Assembly (NCBI GenBank): GCA_021793155.1
Contig: JAJYTF010000001.1
Location: 124,001-188,000, forward strand
Length of the DNA stretch: 64,000 bases
Direction: 5' to 3'
DNA from: Pseudomonadota bacterium
Lineage (GTDB): Bacteria > Pseudomonadota > Alphaproteobacteria > Rhodospirillales > Magnetospirillaceae
The translations under genes and the position numbers were made by a program. The notes beneath the pieces were generated by a model. It saw nothing but the letters and a program-made list of their open reading frames with translations. It had not been told where the DNA came from and made no database searches. Shown in pieces: positions 29,115 through 40,980 of this stretch. Within the stretch, counting starts at the first letter, position 1. Every line of letters starts with the position of its first letter.

Positions 29115-29654
29115 TCAGGTCTTCGCCTTGGCGGCGGCGCGGTCGATGGCCTCCTGAATCAGCCGGGTGGCCTTCTCGGCATCCCCCCAGCCGGCGACCT
29201 TTACCCACTTGCCCTGTTCAAGATCCTTGTAGTGGGCAAAAAAATGCTCGATCTGCTGGATCAGAATGGGCGGCAGATCGGTGTAGTTCTTCACGTCGTC
29301 ATAGAACGGATGCAGCTTGGGATGGGGCAGGGCCAGGATTTTTTCGTCCTTGCCGCCCTCGTCCTCCATCAGCAGCACGCCGACCGGGCGAGCCCTGAGC
29401 ACGGCGCCGACGGCGATGCTGTGCCGCCCGACGACCATGACGTCCACCGGGTCGCCGTCTTCCGAAAGGGTGTGGGGAACGAAGCCGTAGTTCACCGGAT
29501 AATGCATGGCGGTGTGCATGAAACGGTCAACGAACATGGCGCCCGATTCCTTGTCCACCTCGTACTTGACCGGCTCGCCCCTCAGCGGAATTTCGATGAT
29601 GACGTTGACGTCGTGAGGGGGATTCTTGCCGATCGGAATCTTCTTTATGTCCAT
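29115..29654 (-). CDS. ppa: Inorganic pyrophosphatase
   Basis: A 179-residue family I soluble pyrophosphatase splitting PPi to two phosphates. It starts [20 protein letters not shown] and shows the active-site signature [12 protein letters not shown], the substrate-binding NYGFVPHTL and the [12 protein letters not shown] segment. Length is typical. AAGGAAG lies ten bases before the ATG. Convergent with phoU; the link to phosphate metabolism may be fortuitous. Confidence 0.96.
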   Translation of the reverse strand: MDIKKIPIGKNPPHDVNVIIEIPLRGEPVKYEVDKESGAMFVDRFMHTAMHYPVNYGFVPHTLSEDGDPVDVMVVGRHSIAVGAVLRARPVGVLLMEDEGGKDEKILALPHPKLHPFYDDVKNYTDLPPILIQQIEHFFAHYKDLEQGKWVKVAGWGDAEKATRLIQEAIDRAAAKAKT

Positions 29655-29755
29655 TGTATTCGTTCTTCCTTAGGTTGAGTTACTGCCGGCTCGACGGGCC
29701 ATATTGCATCGCACAATACAATACCATACCGCCAAGCGTCAGGTTTGGAATTATT

Positions 29756-31078
29756 TCAACCTGCCGCCGGGCGGGGCTGTCGGGCGGTCATCCATAACAG
29801 CAGCAGCAAGGCGGGCACCGTCACCACGGTGGTCATCAGGAAGAAATTCACCCAGCCGAAACTGCTGGCCAGTTTGCCGGTCGAAGAGGAAACGATCGTG
29901 CGGCCGATCGACGCCACCGAAGACAGCAGCGCATATTGGGTCGCCGTATAGGCCGTGCTGCAAAGGCTGGAAAGATAGCCCACCAGAGCCGCCCCAGCCA
30001 TGCCGCCGGTCAAATTTTCGGCCAGGACGCACAGGGCCAGATAGAATATCTGATGCCCGGACTGGGCCTGCAGGACATAGAACAGGTTGCCCAGCGATTG
30101 CAGCAGCCCACACAGCAGCATCGCCCGCACGACACCGACACGCGCCACCACCACTCCGCCGATCAAGCCGCCGAGAAGAGTGGCAATGACCCCGAAGACT
30201 TTCGAGACGGCGCCAATTTCCTCGAGGGAAAATCCCATCGCCACGTAAAGGGGGCCCGCCATGCGCCCGGCCATGGCTTCGCCCAGCTTGTAGCCGAAGA
30301 CCACCAGCAGGATGGCAAGCCATCCGCGCCGGCTCATAAAGTCCGCGAAGGGACAGACGAAGGTGCCGTACAGCCAGGCAAGGATCTGCGCCCGCCGGCC
30401 GCACAAATGCGGCCGGCTTTCCAGGAAGGCCGCGACGCGGCCCTCGAGGGGTGAGCTTCGGGCCGACACCGAGCGCTCGGGTTCGCGGCCGAACAGCAAC
30501 GTCAACATTCCCGCGACCAGCAGGACGGCCATGACCGCATAGGCGGTAAACCAGCCGAAGGAGCCGGCGATGAAGAATGCGCCTGCGCCGGATGCCAGCA
30601 TGCCGAGTTGGTAACCGGTCTGTACCGTTGCCGCTCCGGCGCCTTGCTGCCATTCCTCGAGGATTTCCACTCGATAGGCGTCGATGACGATGTCTTGGCT
30701 AGCCGAAAGAAAAGCCACGGCCAAGGCCGCGATGGCCATCAACCCGAGATCCGTCTCGGGACTCAGGCTGCCGACTGCAAGCACTGCCACCATGAGGAGC
30801 AATTGTATGGTGATGGCCCAGCCACGCCGCCGGCCGAGCGGCAGCGGCGGCGGCAATCGATCGAGCAGCGGCGACCATAATGGTTTGAGCGAATAGGGCA
30901 GCCCGATCAACGCGAACAGGCCGATGGAGGACAGGCTGACTCCGTCCTTCGCCAGCCACACCGACAGGGTGTTCCCGGTAAGGGCAAGCGGCAGCCCGCT
31001 GGAGAAGCCGAGCAGCAAGATTGCCAGCAGGCGGCGATCGCCGTATACCCGCAATACGTCCCGCCAGCTGTTCATCAT
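29756..31078 (-). CDS. AmpG-like MFS transporter (muropeptide permease family)
   Basis: A 440-residue MFS protein with about 12 membrane helices. Opening helix LLAILLLGFSSGLPLALTG and the following LSVWLAKDGVSLSSIGLFAL are typical of AmpG, as are PYSLKPLWSPLLDR and SQDIVIDAYRVE. AmpG imports GlcNAc-anhMurNAc peptides from periplasmic peptidoglycan turnover. The N-terminal dipeptidase and Bax-like genes in this window could belong to the same pathway, though they are 28 kb away. A palindromic repeat lies between this gene and typA upstream. Confidence 0.85.
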   Translation of the reverse strand: MMNSWRDVLRVYGDRRLLAILLLGFSSGLPLALTGNTLSVWLAKDGVSLSSIGLFALIGLPYSLKPLWSPLLDRLPPPLPLGRRRGWAITIQLLLMVAVLAVGSLSPETDLGLMAIAALAVAFLSASQDIVIDAYRVEILEEWQQGAGAATVQTGYQLGMLASGAGAFFIAGSFGWFTAYAVMAVLLVAGMLTLLFGREPERSVSARSSPLEGRVAAFLESRPHLCGRRAQILAWLYGTFVCPFADFMSRRGWLAILLVVFGYKLGEAMAGRMAGPLYVAMGFSLEEIGAVSKVFGVIATLLGGLIGGVVVARVGVVRAMLLCGLLQSLGNLFYVLQAQSGHQIFYLALCVLAENLTGGMAGAALVGYLSSLCSTAYTATQYALLSSVASIGRTIVSSSTGKLASSFGWVNFFLMTTVVTVPALLLLLWMTARQPRPAAG

Positions 31079-31085
31079 TGGTCTC

Positions 31086-31162
31086 CTGTCATCCCGATGA
31101 CCGCAGGGAGGAAGGATCCCGCCGGACTGCGCAGATCCTTCGCCTAGGGCTCAGGATGACAG
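31086..31162. repeat. Intergenic palindrome CTGTCATCC...GGATGACAG
   Basis: Outer arms CTGTCATCC (31086-31094) and GGATGACAG (31154-31162); an inner pair GGAAGGATC / GATCCTTC sits inside. It fills the gap between typA and the AmpG-like gene. It matches the TCATCCTGAG-type repeat common in proteobacterial intergenic DNA; a second copy is at 38848-38902, and the palindrome at 60027-60079 ends in the same TCATCCTGA. Confidence 0.6.
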
Positions 31163-31174
31163 TGTCACCCATTG

Positions 31175-32998
31175 TTAAACGGACTCTTTCTGCCGGCTGG
31201 CCCGTTTGCGTTCATTGGGGTCGAGCAGCCGTTTGCGCAGCCGGATGTTCTTCGGCGTCACTTCCACCAGCTCGTCGTCGTCGATATAGGCGATGGCTTG
31301 CTCCAGGCTCATGCGGCGCGGCGGGGTCAGGCGCACCGCCTCGTCCTTGCTGGTGGTGCGGATATTGGTCAGCTGCTTGCCCTTCAGCGGATTGACCTCG
31401 AGGTCGTTGCCGCGGCTGTGCTCGCCGATGATCATGCCCTCGTAGACCTTCACCCCGGCGCCCAGGAACAGCGGCCCGCGCTCTTCCAGATACCACAGGG
31501 CATAGGCCACCGTTTCACCGGCGCCATTTGAAATCAGCACGCCGTTGCGCCGCCCTTCGATGGGTCCCTTGTAGGGGGCGTAACCGTGGAAAATACGGTT
31601 CATCAGGCCGGTGCCGCGGGTGTCGGTAAGGAATTCGCCGTGATAGCCGATCAGGCCACGCGACGGCGCCAGGAAGGTGATGCGGAGCTTCCCGCCGCCC
31701 GAAGGCCGCATGCCGGTCATCTCGGCCTTGCGCAGGCTCATCTTCTCGACCACTACGCCCGAGAATTCCTCGTCGACGTCGACGAACACCTCTTCGATCG
31801 GCTCCAGCCGCTCGCCGCTCGCCTCGCCGGCCTTGAAAAGCACCCTGGGGCGCGAGATGGACAGCTCGAAGCCTTCGCGGCGCATGGTCTCGATCAGCAC
31901 GCCGAGCTGCAACTCGCCGCGCCCGGCAACTTCGAAGGCGTCCTTGGTCTCGGTCTCGCGGATGCGGATGGCGACGTTGCTCTCGGCTTCGCGCAGCAGC
32001 CGGGCACCGATCACCCGGCTGGTCACCTTGTCGCCTTCCTGCCCGGCCAGCGGGCTGTCGTTGACCGAGAAGGTCATCGCCAGTGTGGGCGGGTCGATGG
32101 GCTGGGCGTGCAGGGCCTCGGTCACGTCGGTGGCGCAGATGGTGTCGGCCACGGTGGTCTTGGTCATGCCGGCCAGGGCGACGATGTCGCCGGCCTCGGC
32201 GACGTCTAGAGAAGTCCGCTCGATGCCGCGATAGGCCAGGATCTTGGCGATGCGGAACTGCTCGATCAGGCTGCCATCGCGCGCCAGGGATTTGACGTTC
32301 TGGTTCAGCTTGACCGTACCCGAATGGATGCGCCCGGTCAGCACACGGCCCAGATAGGGGTCGGCCTCCAGGGTCGTCGCCAACATGGTGAACGGCGCGT
32401 CGAGGTCGTGCTCGGGCGCTGGCACATGGGCCACGATCAGGTCGAATAAGGCCGAGAGGTCCTTGCGCGGGCCTTCCAGGCTGTCGTCGGCCCAGCCGTC
32501 GCGGCCGACAGCGAACAGGGTGGGGAAGTCCAGCTGCCGGTCGTTGGCGTCCAGCGCGGCGAACAGGTCGAACACCTCATCGTGTACCTGATGCGGCCGG
32601 GCGTCGCCACGATCGACTTTGTTGATCACGACGATGGGCCTGAGGCCGAGTGCCAGCGCCTTGCCGGTGACAAACTTGGTCTGCGGCATAGGGCCCTCGG
32701 CCGCGTCGACCAGCACCACCACGCCATCGACCATGGACAGGATGCGTTCCACCTCGCCGCCGAAATCGGCGTGACCGGGGGTGTCGACGATATTGATGCG
32801 GGTGTTCTTCCACTGCACCGAGGTGCATTTCGCCAGGATGGTGATCCCGCGCTCCTTCTCCAGATCGTTGGAGTCCATGACCCGTTCCGCCACCTGCTGG
32901 TTCTCGCGGAAAGTGCCGGACTGGCGGAGCATGGCGTCGACCAGGGTTGTCTTGCCGTGGTCGACATGGGCGATGATGGCGATGTTGCGTAGATCCAT
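31175..32998 (-). CDS. typA: Ribosome-associated translational GTPase TypA/BipA
   Basis: A 607-residue GTPase. G1 [16 protein letters not shown]2 RGITILAK, G3 [13 protein letters not shown] and G4 NKVD are present, followed by EF-G-like domains and the TypA C-terminal domain (about 390-607, ending [20 protein letters not shown]). It helps 50S assembly and stress translation. It begins three bases after the stop of the PfkB kinase gene, so the two are probably cotranscribed. Confidence 0.96.
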   Translation of the reverse strand: MDLRNIAIIAHVDHGKTTLVDAMLRQSGTFRENQQVAERVMDSNDLEKERGITILAKCTSVQWKNTRINIVDTPGHADFGGEVERILSMVDGVVVLVDAAEGPMPQTKFVTGKALALGLRPIVVINKVDRGDARPHQVHDEVFDLFAALDANDRQLDFPTLFAVGRDGWADDSLEGPRKDLSALFDLIVAHVPAPEHDLDAPFTMLATTLEADPYLGRVLTGRIHSGTVKLNQNVKSLARDGSLIEQFRIAKILAYRGIERTSLDVAEAGDIVALAGMTKTTVADTICATDVTEALHAQPIDPPTLAMTFSVNDSPLAGQEGDKVTSRVIGARLLREAESNVAIRIRETETKDAFEVAGRGELQLGVLIETMRREGFELSISRPRVLFKAGEASGERLEPIEEVFVDVDEEFSGVVVEKMSLRKAEMTGMRPSGGGKLRITFLAPSRGLIGYHGEFLTDTRGTGLMNRIFHGYAPYKGPIEGRRNGVLISNGAGETVAYALWYLEERGPLFLGAGVKVYEGMIIGEHSRGNDLEVNPLKGKQLTNIRTTSKDEAVRLTPPRRMSLEQAIAYIDDDELVEVTPKNIRLRKRLLDPNERKRASRQKESV

Positions 32999-33001
32999 GA
33001 C

Positions 33002-34000
33002 TTAAACCGTTACAAAGGCCGCCTGGGCGACCAGTTGGCCAAGATCGGCGGCCGGTCGGGCACCGAAATGGCTGATGATTTCGGCCGCACACAAGCCGCC
33101 CAGCCGGGCGCATGTGCCAAGGTCGCGACCCTGGGTGAAGCCGTAGAGGAAGCCGGCGGCATAAAGGTCCCCGGCACCGGTGGTATCGACCAGCTCGGGC
33201 ACCGCTTCTGCGCCCTGCACTACCACCTGCTCGCCGGCAACAGCCACCGAACCCCTGGCGCCGCGCGTCACGACGGCCACGTCCACATGGCCGCGCAACT
33301 GCCGGACGGCATCGTCGAAGCCGGTCTGGAACAGCGAAGTGATCTCGGCCTCGTTGGCGAACAGAACGTCGATATGCTCGTTCACCAGATCAAGAAACTC
33401 GGCCCGATGGCGTTCGACACAGAACGGATCCGACAGCGACAACGCCACTTTTCGTCCGGCCGCGTGGGCAATGGCGGCCGCCTTGCGGAAGGCCGCCTTT
33501 GCTTCCGGCGGGTCCCACAGATAACCTTCCAGATAGGTCACCTGCGCATTGCCCACTACATCGGCGTCGATATCATCCGGACCCAGTTCAATGCAAGCCC
33601 CCAGATATGTCTGCATGGTCCGCTGGGCGTCCGGCGTTACGAAAATCAGGCAGCGGGCGGTCGACGGCCCATCGACCGCAGCCGGGGTATCGAACACCAC
33701 GCCCTGGCTGCGCAGGTCGTGGCGGAACACCTGACCCAGCTGGTCGTCCTTGACCTTACCCATATACGCGGCGCGGGCGCCCAGCGCAGCAAGGCCGGCA
33801 ATGGTGTTGGCGGCTGAGCCGCCGGAACATTCCAGTCCCGGCCCCATCCGGCCGTACAAGGCCTCGGCCATTTGAGCGTCGATCAGCGTCATGACGCCCT
33901 TGGCCAGACCGAGGGCCCGCAACTGGGCGTCGTCGGCATGGGTCAAAACATCCACGATGGCGTTGCCGATGCCGGCAACGTCGAAGGCGCAATCCGCCAT
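33002..34000 (-). CDS. PfkB-family carbohydrate/adenosine kinase
   Basis: A 332-residue ribokinase-fold kinase. The first strand and substrate site [14 protein letters not shown], the Gly-rich [16 protein letters not shown], and the PfkB signature 2 [16 protein letters not shown] with catalytic Asp are all present. Alphaproteobacterial proteins of this form are usually called adenosine kinase; other nucleoside or sugar substrates cannot be excluded. Start taken at the ATG with GGAGGAAC five bases upstream; the open frame extends 42 codons further without conservation. Likely operon with typA downstream. Confidence 0.88.
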   Translation of the reverse strand: MADCAFDVAGIGNAIVDVLTHADDAQLRALGLAKGVMTLIDAQMAEALYGRMGPGLECSGGSAANTIAGLAALGARAAYMGKVKDDQLGQVFRHDLRSQGVVFDTPAAVDGPSTARCLIFVTPDAQRTMQTYLGACIELGPDDIDADVVGNAQVTYLEGYLWDPPEAKAAFRKAAAIAHAAGRKVALSLSDPFCVERHRAEFLDLVNEHIDVLFANEAEITSLFQTGFDDAVRQLRGHVDVAVVTRGARGSVAVAGEQVVVQGAEAVPELVDTTGAGDLYAAGFLYGFTQGRDLGTCARLGGLCAAEIISHFGARPAADLGQLVAQAAFVTV

Positions 34001-34106
34001 ATGTTCCTCCGGAAGGCTGTCGCGGCGCAGTATAGCCATGGCGCCAACCCGGACAACGGAAAAGACCGTTGCACCGAGGCGCACCCGCCGTGCTAAATGG
34101 CGCCCG

Positions 34107-34784
34107 ATGATCGCTTCGTTCACCAAGGCCGTCGCCCAGCTTTCGGATCCGCAGTTCCGGCGGAGCCTGCTGCTCGGCCTTTTGGCGACGGTGCTCGTAT
34201 ATATCCTGCTCTATCTCGGCATCGGCTGGGGCATGGCCCGGCTTTCGGTATTCGGGATCGCCTGGGCCGACCGGCTGACCGAGGTGCTGGGCAGCCTGGC
34301 CATTTTCGTGCTGACCGTGCTGATGTTCCCCAGTGTCGTCACCCTGGTCCTGGGCTTCCTGCTCGACGACGTGGCGGCTGCGGTGGAACGCCGGTATTAC
34401 CCCGGATTGCCGCCGCCCCGGCGGCAAAAGCTGGGCGAGATGACCTGGGGCGCGCTCCGCTTCGCTCTGGTCACCGTGGCGGTCAACCTGGTGGCCCTGC
34501 CCTTCGCCCTGGTCCTGCTGTTCGCCGGCATCGGCGTGGCCGTCTACTATGCGGTTAACGGCTATCTGCTCGCCCGCGAATACTTCGAGCTTGTCGCCTG
34601 GCGGCGTGTCGAACCGACCACCGCCGACGCCATGCGGCGGCGCCATGCCGTTCGCCTGTGGCTGGACGGTGTCGCCATCACCTTTGTCTCGACCCTGCCG
34701 GTGGTCAACCTGGTAGCGCCGCTGATCGGTACCGCGGTCATGGTGCATGAATTCGAAAACCTGCGGGCGAAGAGCAATTCTTGA
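34107..34784 (+). CDS. EI24/CysZ-like membrane protein
   Basis: A 225-residue membrane protein with about four to five hydrophobic segments (about 24-45, 62-85, 120-150 and 178-205). The segment DDVAAAVERRYYPGLPPPR is typical of the EI24 domain family that includes CysZ. CysZ is a sulfate permease; most EI24 members in alphaproteobacteria are uncharacterised, so transport of sulfate is only a possibility. Divergent from the PfkB kinase. A putative lipoprotein gene follows at 87 bp. Confidence 0.75.
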   Translation: MIASFTKAVAQLSDPQFRRSLLLGLLATVLVYILLYLGIGWGMARLSVFGIAWADRLTEVLGSLAIFVLTVLMFPSVVTLVLGFLLDDVAAAVERRYYPGLPPPRRQKLGEMTWGALRFALVTVAVNLVALPFALVLLFAGIGVAVYYAVNGYLLAREYFELVAWRRVEPTTADAMRRRHAVRLWLDGVAITFVSTLPVVNLVAPLIGTAVMVHEFENLRAKSNS

Positions 34785-34870
34785 ATTGCCCCCACGTCGC
34801 AAGGCCTTATAATTCCGGCCCAATCTGTGCCCACACCACCGCTTTGGGCTCTACCGGACCCGCCCGATCC

Positions 34871-35335
34871 ATGCTGCCTCGCCGCTCCTGTCGCCTGCCC
34901 TCCCGGCTCCTCCCCTTTGCCGCATTGTCCCTGGTCGCCCTCCTCGGCGCCTGCGCCATGCCCCCGGGCGACGGGCCATTTGGCCGGACAGGCACCACCA
35001 TTGGCCGGGGCGCGCCGGGTGACGAAAGTCCCACCCCGTCCGGCCCCCTGCCGACCGATCGAGAGCTGGCGGCCGATCCGAATCGCCTCAAAGGTTTTGC
35101 CGCCGGCCAGGTGGTCGCCGCGCTGGGAGATCCCAATTATCGCCGCCGCGAAGCGCCGGCCGAGGTCTGGCAATATTACGGCCCGGGCTGCGTCCTCGAC
35201 CTTTTCCTCTACGACGAAAAGGGCGCCCAGCGGGTCGCCTATGTGGAGGTGCGCAACCAGTCGGCTGGCCAAAGCGGGGCGTCGGCCTGCATATCACAGC
35301 TGTTGGGCGGCCGGCGCGGCCAGCAGAGCAGTTAA
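34871..35335 (+). CDS. Small lipoprotein of unknown function
   Basis: A 154-residue protein with a signal peptide ending in the lipobox LLGAC (lipidated Cys28). The mature part has a Pro/Gly-rich linker and then a compact domain (PTDRELAADPNRLKGFAAGQ, then EVWQYYGPGCVLDLFLYDEK) with two Cys, resembling SmpA/OmlA-like small outer-membrane lipoproteins in layout (inference). Start chosen at the ATG directly before the signal peptide. Its TAA stop shares the sequence TTAA with the convergent nth stop, so the genes overlap by four bases. Confidence 0.65.
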   Translation: MLPRRSCRLPSRLLPFAALSLVALLGACAMPPGDGPFGRTGTTIGRGAPGDESPTPSGPLPTDRELAADPNRLKGFAAGQVVAALGDPNYRRREAPAEVWQYYGPGCVLDLFLYDEKGAQRVAYVEVRNQSAGQSGASACISQLLGGRRGQQSS

Positions 35336-35961
35336 CTCTTCTCAGAATATTCGCACAGATCGGCGATCGGGCAGGCCGGGCAATTCGGCTTTTTCGCCTT
35401 GCAGATATAGCGCCCGTGCAGGATCAGCCAATGGTGGGCGTGCAGCTTCCACTTGTCGGGGGTAACGCGCTCCAGCGCCTGTTCCACCGCTTCCGGAGTC
35501 TTGCCGCAGGCCAGCCCGGTACGGTTGGCGACGCGGAAGATATGGGTGTCGACGGCGATGGTCGGCTGGTGGAATGCGACATTCAACACTACATTGGCCG
35601 TCTTGCGTCCCACCCCGGGTAGCGCTTCCAGGGCCTGCCGGTCGACCGGCACCTGGCCGCCGTGCTGCCCCACCAGCCGGCGCGACAGCTCGATGATGTT
35701 CTTCGCTTTGGTGTTGAACAGGCCGATTGTGCGGATATGCCGCTTGAGGCCCTCCTCTCCCAGCACCAGCATGGCGGCCGGCGTGTCGACCTCGGCAAAC
35801 AGCGCACGCGTCGCCTTGTTGACCCCGGCATCGGTGGCCTGCGCCGACAGCACCACGGCGACCAGAAGGGTGAAAGGGTTGTGATATTCCAGTTCGCTCT
35901 TCGGCTCGGGATTGCGCGCCGCCAAGCGGGCAAACAGTTGGTCGACGGTGGCGGGATTCAT
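35332..35961 (-). CDS. nth: Endonuclease III
   Basis: A 209-residue base-excision glycosylase/AP lyase for oxidised pyrimidines. The helix-hairpin-helix LPGVGRKTANVVLNVAF contains the catalytic Lys, VDTHIFRVANR the catalytic Asp, and the C-terminus holds the 4Fe-4S loop C-x6-C-x2-C-x5-C (CKAKKPNCPACPIADLC). Start taken at MNPATVDQLFARL, matching family length; GGAG is 12 bases upstream, a little far. Overlaps the convergent lipoprotein gene by the shared TTAA. Confidence 0.95.
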   Translation of the reverse strand: MNPATVDQLFARLAARNPEPKSELEYHNPFTLLVAVVLSAQATDAGVNKATRALFAEVDTPAAMLVLGEEGLKRHIRTIGLFNTKAKNIIELSRRLVGQHGGQVPVDRQALEALPGVGRKTANVVLNVAFHQPTIAVDTHIFRVANRTGLACGKTPEAVEQALERVTPDKWKLHAHHWLILHGRYICKAKKPNCPACPIADLCEYSEKS

Positions 35962-36026
35962 TACGGCGGCTATCTCCAAACGTCCCGGACATGGTAGCAT
36001 CGCGGCGGAAAAGTAAGGAGACCCTG

Positions 36027-36683
36027 GTGTCGACCAGTTGCTGGAAAACATTCTTCGCCGCTACAGCGGCATTGGCCCTGCTTGCCGGATGCTCGGAATC
36101 CGCCACCCAGCAGGCCAAGGCGCCGACGTCGTCGAAGCACAGTTCACCAGCTCCGGTCGAGCCGCCGACCCTGCCCGCAGGAAGTTTCGACCAAGCGAAG
36201 GCGCAGGCCGAACTGACCACCGCGCAGGCCGCCCGCGAGGCCGGCAACGCGGCCGAAGCCCGCCGCCAGGCCGAGGCCGCGGTCGACCATTGGCCGGGCG
36301 ACCCGGCGGCCTGGGCCGAGCTGCAAACCGACTGCCAGTCGCTGGCCGACGTCGAATGCAGCCGCTATGCCGCGTTCTTTCAGGCCAAGATTGAGTTCTT
36401 GAAGGGTCTGCCGGCCCGCGCCGGTGTCCTCGGCTTCCAGAACATCGCGGAGGAACCGACCGGAACCAAGGCCGGAGCTTATACCTATGACGAACGGACC
36501 ATCGTCACGGCGCGGCGGCTATGGGCCTTCTATCACCAGCAAGATCCGATGGCGGCCAAGCGCGACCAACCGATGGACGAAGAGCCGTCGTTTGCCGAGG
36601 AATATCCCTATGCGCCGGCCGTCCTGGTAATCGGTGCCGGCGCCGGTCTGCTGACCGCGGCGAAGAGCCTGGCGAACAAGTGA
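36027..36683 (+). CDS. Putative lipoprotein with helical repeat-like region
   Basis: A 218-residue protein from a GTG start with AAGGAG seven bases upstream. It has a signal peptide ending LLAGC (lipobox, Cys22), a Pro/Ser-rich linker, then an Ala-rich helical stretch (AELTTAQAAREAGNAAEARR, about 60-110) reminiscent of TPR or coiled helices. C-terminal hydrophobic segment APAVLVIGAGAGLLTA (about 195-212). No known domain recognised. An ATG 36 bases upstream is in frame but lacks a ribosome site. Divergent from nth. Confidence 0.6.
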   Translation: MSTSCWKTFFAATAALALLAGCSESATQQAKAPTSSKHSSPAPVEPPTLPAGSFDQAKAQAELTTAQAAREAGNAAEARRQAEAAVDHWPGDPAAWAELQTDCQSLADVECSRYAAFFQAKIEFLKGLPARAGVLGFQNIAEEPTGTKAGAYTYDERTIVTARRLWAFYHQQDPMAAKRDQPMDEEPSFAEEYPYAPAVLVIGAGAGLLTAAKSLANK

Positions 36684-36702
36684 CGCATCAGATCGTGATG
36701 CG
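36684..36702. terminator. Short hairpin after the lipoprotein gene
   Basis: CGCATCA, loop GATCG, TGATGCG: perfect 7-bp stem starting immediately after the stop codon. No T-tract. It lies in the convergent gap with dapB and may serve as a weak terminator. Confidence 0.3.
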
Positions 36703-36786
36703 ATTACGTCGAATCATCGTCTTGAGCCCGAACCGCGCCTGAGCTTTGAAAAAGCGAAGCTCTTTCCGCCTGAAAAACCGGCAGTC

Positions 36787-37593
36787 TCACCCCAATCCCA
36801 GCACGTCGCGCATGCTGTAGAGGCCCGGCGGCTTGCCGTGGGCCCAGCGGGCCGCGCGCACCGCGCCCTTGGCGAAGATCTGGCGGGAGGACGCCTTGTG
36901 GGTGATCTCGATGCGCTCACCCTCGGCGGCGAAAATCACCGTATGGTCGCCCACCACATCGCCGCCGCGCAAGGTGGCAAAACCGATCTCACCCGCCGGG
37001 CGGGCCCCGGTATGGCCGTCGCGGCTCTTGCACCAGACATCCTCGAGCTTGACGCCGCGGCCCAGTGCCGCGGCCCGGCCGAGGCCCAACGCCGTACCAG
37101 ACGGCGCGTCGACCTTGTGGCGGTGGTGCATCTCGACAATCTCGATGTCGTAGGTCGTCGGATCGAGGGCGGCAGCGACCTGCTCCACAAGCGACAGAAG
37201 GACATTGACACCGACGCTCATGTTGGGCGCCCAGACCACGGCCGTGCGTGCCGCCGCTTCGCGCAGGGCGGCTTCCTGCTCGGCGGACAGGCCGGTGGTC
37301 CCCACCACCAGGGCGGTTCGCGTTTCCGCGGCCAGTCGGGCATGTTCGATGGCGGCGGCAGGCGCCGTGAAGTCGATCACCGCATCCGCCTGCTCGAACA
37401 GGGTCTTGCTGTCGAGACCCACCGCCAGACCATTGCGGCCACGGCCCACCAGTTCCCCCAGGTCGCGGCCGACAGCGTCGCTCTCCGACCGCTCGACGCC
37501 ACCGGCCAGCGCCACGCCCTCGGTATCGAGGACCTCGCGAACCAGCATCTGCCCCATGCGGCCATCGCAGCCGACGATTCCGATCTTGGTCAT
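36787..37593 (-). CDS. dapB: 4-hydroxy-tetrahydrodipicolinate reductase
   Basis: A 268-residue NAD(P)H enzyme of lysine and diaminopimelate synthesis. The nucleotide site GIVGCDGRMGQ opens the protein, GTTGLSAEQ follows, and the family signature EMHHRHKVDAPSGTALG contains the catalytic His/Lys. Start set at MTKIGIVGC; an ATG four codons earlier (37605) is equally possible and neither has a strong ribosome site. It follows dnaJ after 73 bp on the same strand, an arrangement (dnaK-dnaJ-dapB) seen in many alphaproteobacteria. Confidence 0.95.
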   Translation of the reverse strand: MTKIGIVGCDGRMGQMLVREVLDTEGVALAGGVERSESDAVGRDLGELVGRGRNGLAVGLDSKTLFEQADAVIDFTAPAAAIEHARLAAETRTALVVGTTGLSAEQEAALREAAARTAVVWAPNMSVGVNVLLSLVEQVAAALDPTTYDIEIVEMHHRHKVDAPSGTALGLGRAAALGRGVKLEDVWCKSRDGHTGARPAGEIGFATLRGGDVVGDHTVIFAAEGERIEITHKASSRQIFAKGAVRAARWAHGKPPGLYSMRDVLGLG

Positions 37594-37666
37594 TGTGAAG
37601 TTCATCCGCAGTCTATCGGAACAAAGGTAACACGGCTTTGCGTGGCCAACCACGGATCGCCACGGA

Positions 37667-38806
37667 TCAGTCCTTCAGATCCTCCCACAGCTCCTTCACC
37701 TTGGCGAAGAAACCGGTGGACTCGGGACTGGTCTCGTGGCCTCCGGCCTTCTCGAACTCGCGCAGCAGTTCCTCCTGACGCTTGTTGAGGTTGACCGGAG
37801 TTTCCACTACCGCCTCGACGAACATGTCGCCGCGGGCCGGGCTCCGCAATACGCTCATGCCCTTGCCGCGCAGCCGGAACTGGCGGCCAGACTGGGTCCC
37901 GGTGGGAATGGAGATCTTGGCGCGGGAGCCGTCGATGCACGGCACCTCGATGGAACCGCCCAGGGTCGCCGTCACCATGGAAATGGGAACACGGCACTGG
38001 ATGTTGGCCCCCTCGCGCAGGAACAGCCGATGCGGCCGAACTGTCAGGAATATGTAAAGATCGCCACTGGGCGCGCCGCGCATGCCTGGTTCACCCTCGC
38101 CCGCCAGGCGGATGCGGGTACCGTCCTCGACGCCCGGCGGCACATTGACCTGCAGCGTCTTTTCCTTGCGCACCCGGCCGGTACCCCCGCAGCCGCGGCA
38201 GGGATCCTTGATCACCTTGCCCATGCCGTGACAGGTCGGACAAGTCCGCTCGATGGTGAAAAAGCCCTGGGTCGCCCGCACCTTGCCGACCCCTCGACAG
38301 GTCGTGCATTCGATGGGCGCAGCCCCGCCGGCGCCGCCGCTACCCTTGCAGTCCTCGCACACCGTCGAACTTGGGACGGTGATCTGCGTGCTCTTGCCGG
38401 AGAAAGCTTCCTCCAGCGAGATCTCCATGTTGTAGCGAAGGTCGGCGCCCCGTGCCGCGGCGTTGAAACCGCCGCGCCGTCCGCCCATGAACTCGCCGAA
38501 CATCTCGTCGAAGATATCGGCGAAGCCGGCGGCGAAATGGAAATCGCCGCCGGGGCCACCGCCACCGAAGCCGCGCGCCTGTTCGAACGCGGCATGGCCG
38601 AACCGGTCATAGGCGGCGCGCTTCTGGTCGTCCTTGAGGACGTCGTAGGCCTCGTTGACCTCGCGGAATTTTTCGTCGGCCGTCGGGTCATCGGGGTTGC
38701 GGTCCGGATGAAACTGCATCGCCAGCTTGCGGTACGCCTTCTTGACGTCGTCCGCGCCAGCCCCTTTCGATACCCCCAGAACTTCGTAATAGTCCCGTTT
38801 GCTCAT
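37667..38806 (-). CDS. dnaJ: Chaperone protein DnaJ
   Basis: A 379-residue class A J-protein. The J domain has the HPD tripeptide in [12 protein letters not shown], then a Gly/Phe region (about 75-110), four zinc-finger repeats ([33 protein letters not shown]) and C-terminal substrate-binding domains. It stimulates DnaK ATPase and delivers substrates. Located 129 bp after dnaK; the gap contains a palindromic repeat that may lower dnaJ expression relative to dnaK. Confidence 0.97.
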   Translation of the reverse strand: MSKRDYYEVLGVSKGAGADDVKKAYRKLAMQFHPDRNPDDPTADEKFREVNEAYDVLKDDQKRAAYDRFGHAAFEQARGFGGGGPGGDFHFAAGFADIFDEMFGEFMGGRRGGFNAAARGADLRYNMEISLEEAFSGKSTQITVPSSTVCEDCKGSGGAGGAAPIECTTCRGVGKVRATQGFFTIERTCPTCHGMGKVIKDPCRGCGGTGRVRKEKTLQVNVPPGVEDGTRIRLAGEGEPGMRGAPSGDLYIFLTVRPHRLFLREGANIQCRVPISMVTATLGGSIEVPCIDGSRAKISIPTGTQSGRQFRLRGKGMSVLRSPARGDMFVEAVVETPVNLNKRQEELLREFEKAGGHETSPESTGFFAKVKELWEDLKD

Positions 38807-38847
38807 GCCGCCCCGATCGATCCGATGCCCGAGTCCGCCCGACTACC

Positions 38848-38902
38848 GTCATCTCATGCCCATGGGGCCCGCCTTTGGCGGAACCCCCGGGCCCAGGATG
38901 AC
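38848..38902. repeat. Intergenic palindrome GTCATC...GATGAC between dnaK and dnaJ
   Basis: Outer arms GTCATC (38848-38853) and GATGAC (38897-38902); inside, CCCGCC...GGCGG and GGGCCC-type blocks pair. Similar ends to the 31086-31162 element. Position between dnaK and dnaJ suggests a role as an attenuator or mRNA-processing hairpin, or simple repeat invasion of the gap. Confidence 0.5.
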
Positions 38903-38935
38903 AAGGGCACCACCCTCACCAATACAGAAAAGGAG

Positions 38936-40861
<1,926 letters not shown>

Positions 40862-40980
40862 CTCTGCCTCTTATGTTACGGCCGGTGCCGACGGTCCTGC
40901 TCTCAGCAACCGTTGGGCCCCCCGTCGGTTGTCACCTGTGGATACCCCTTTGGGGCTCCGGGTCTCGATCACATTGCGGT

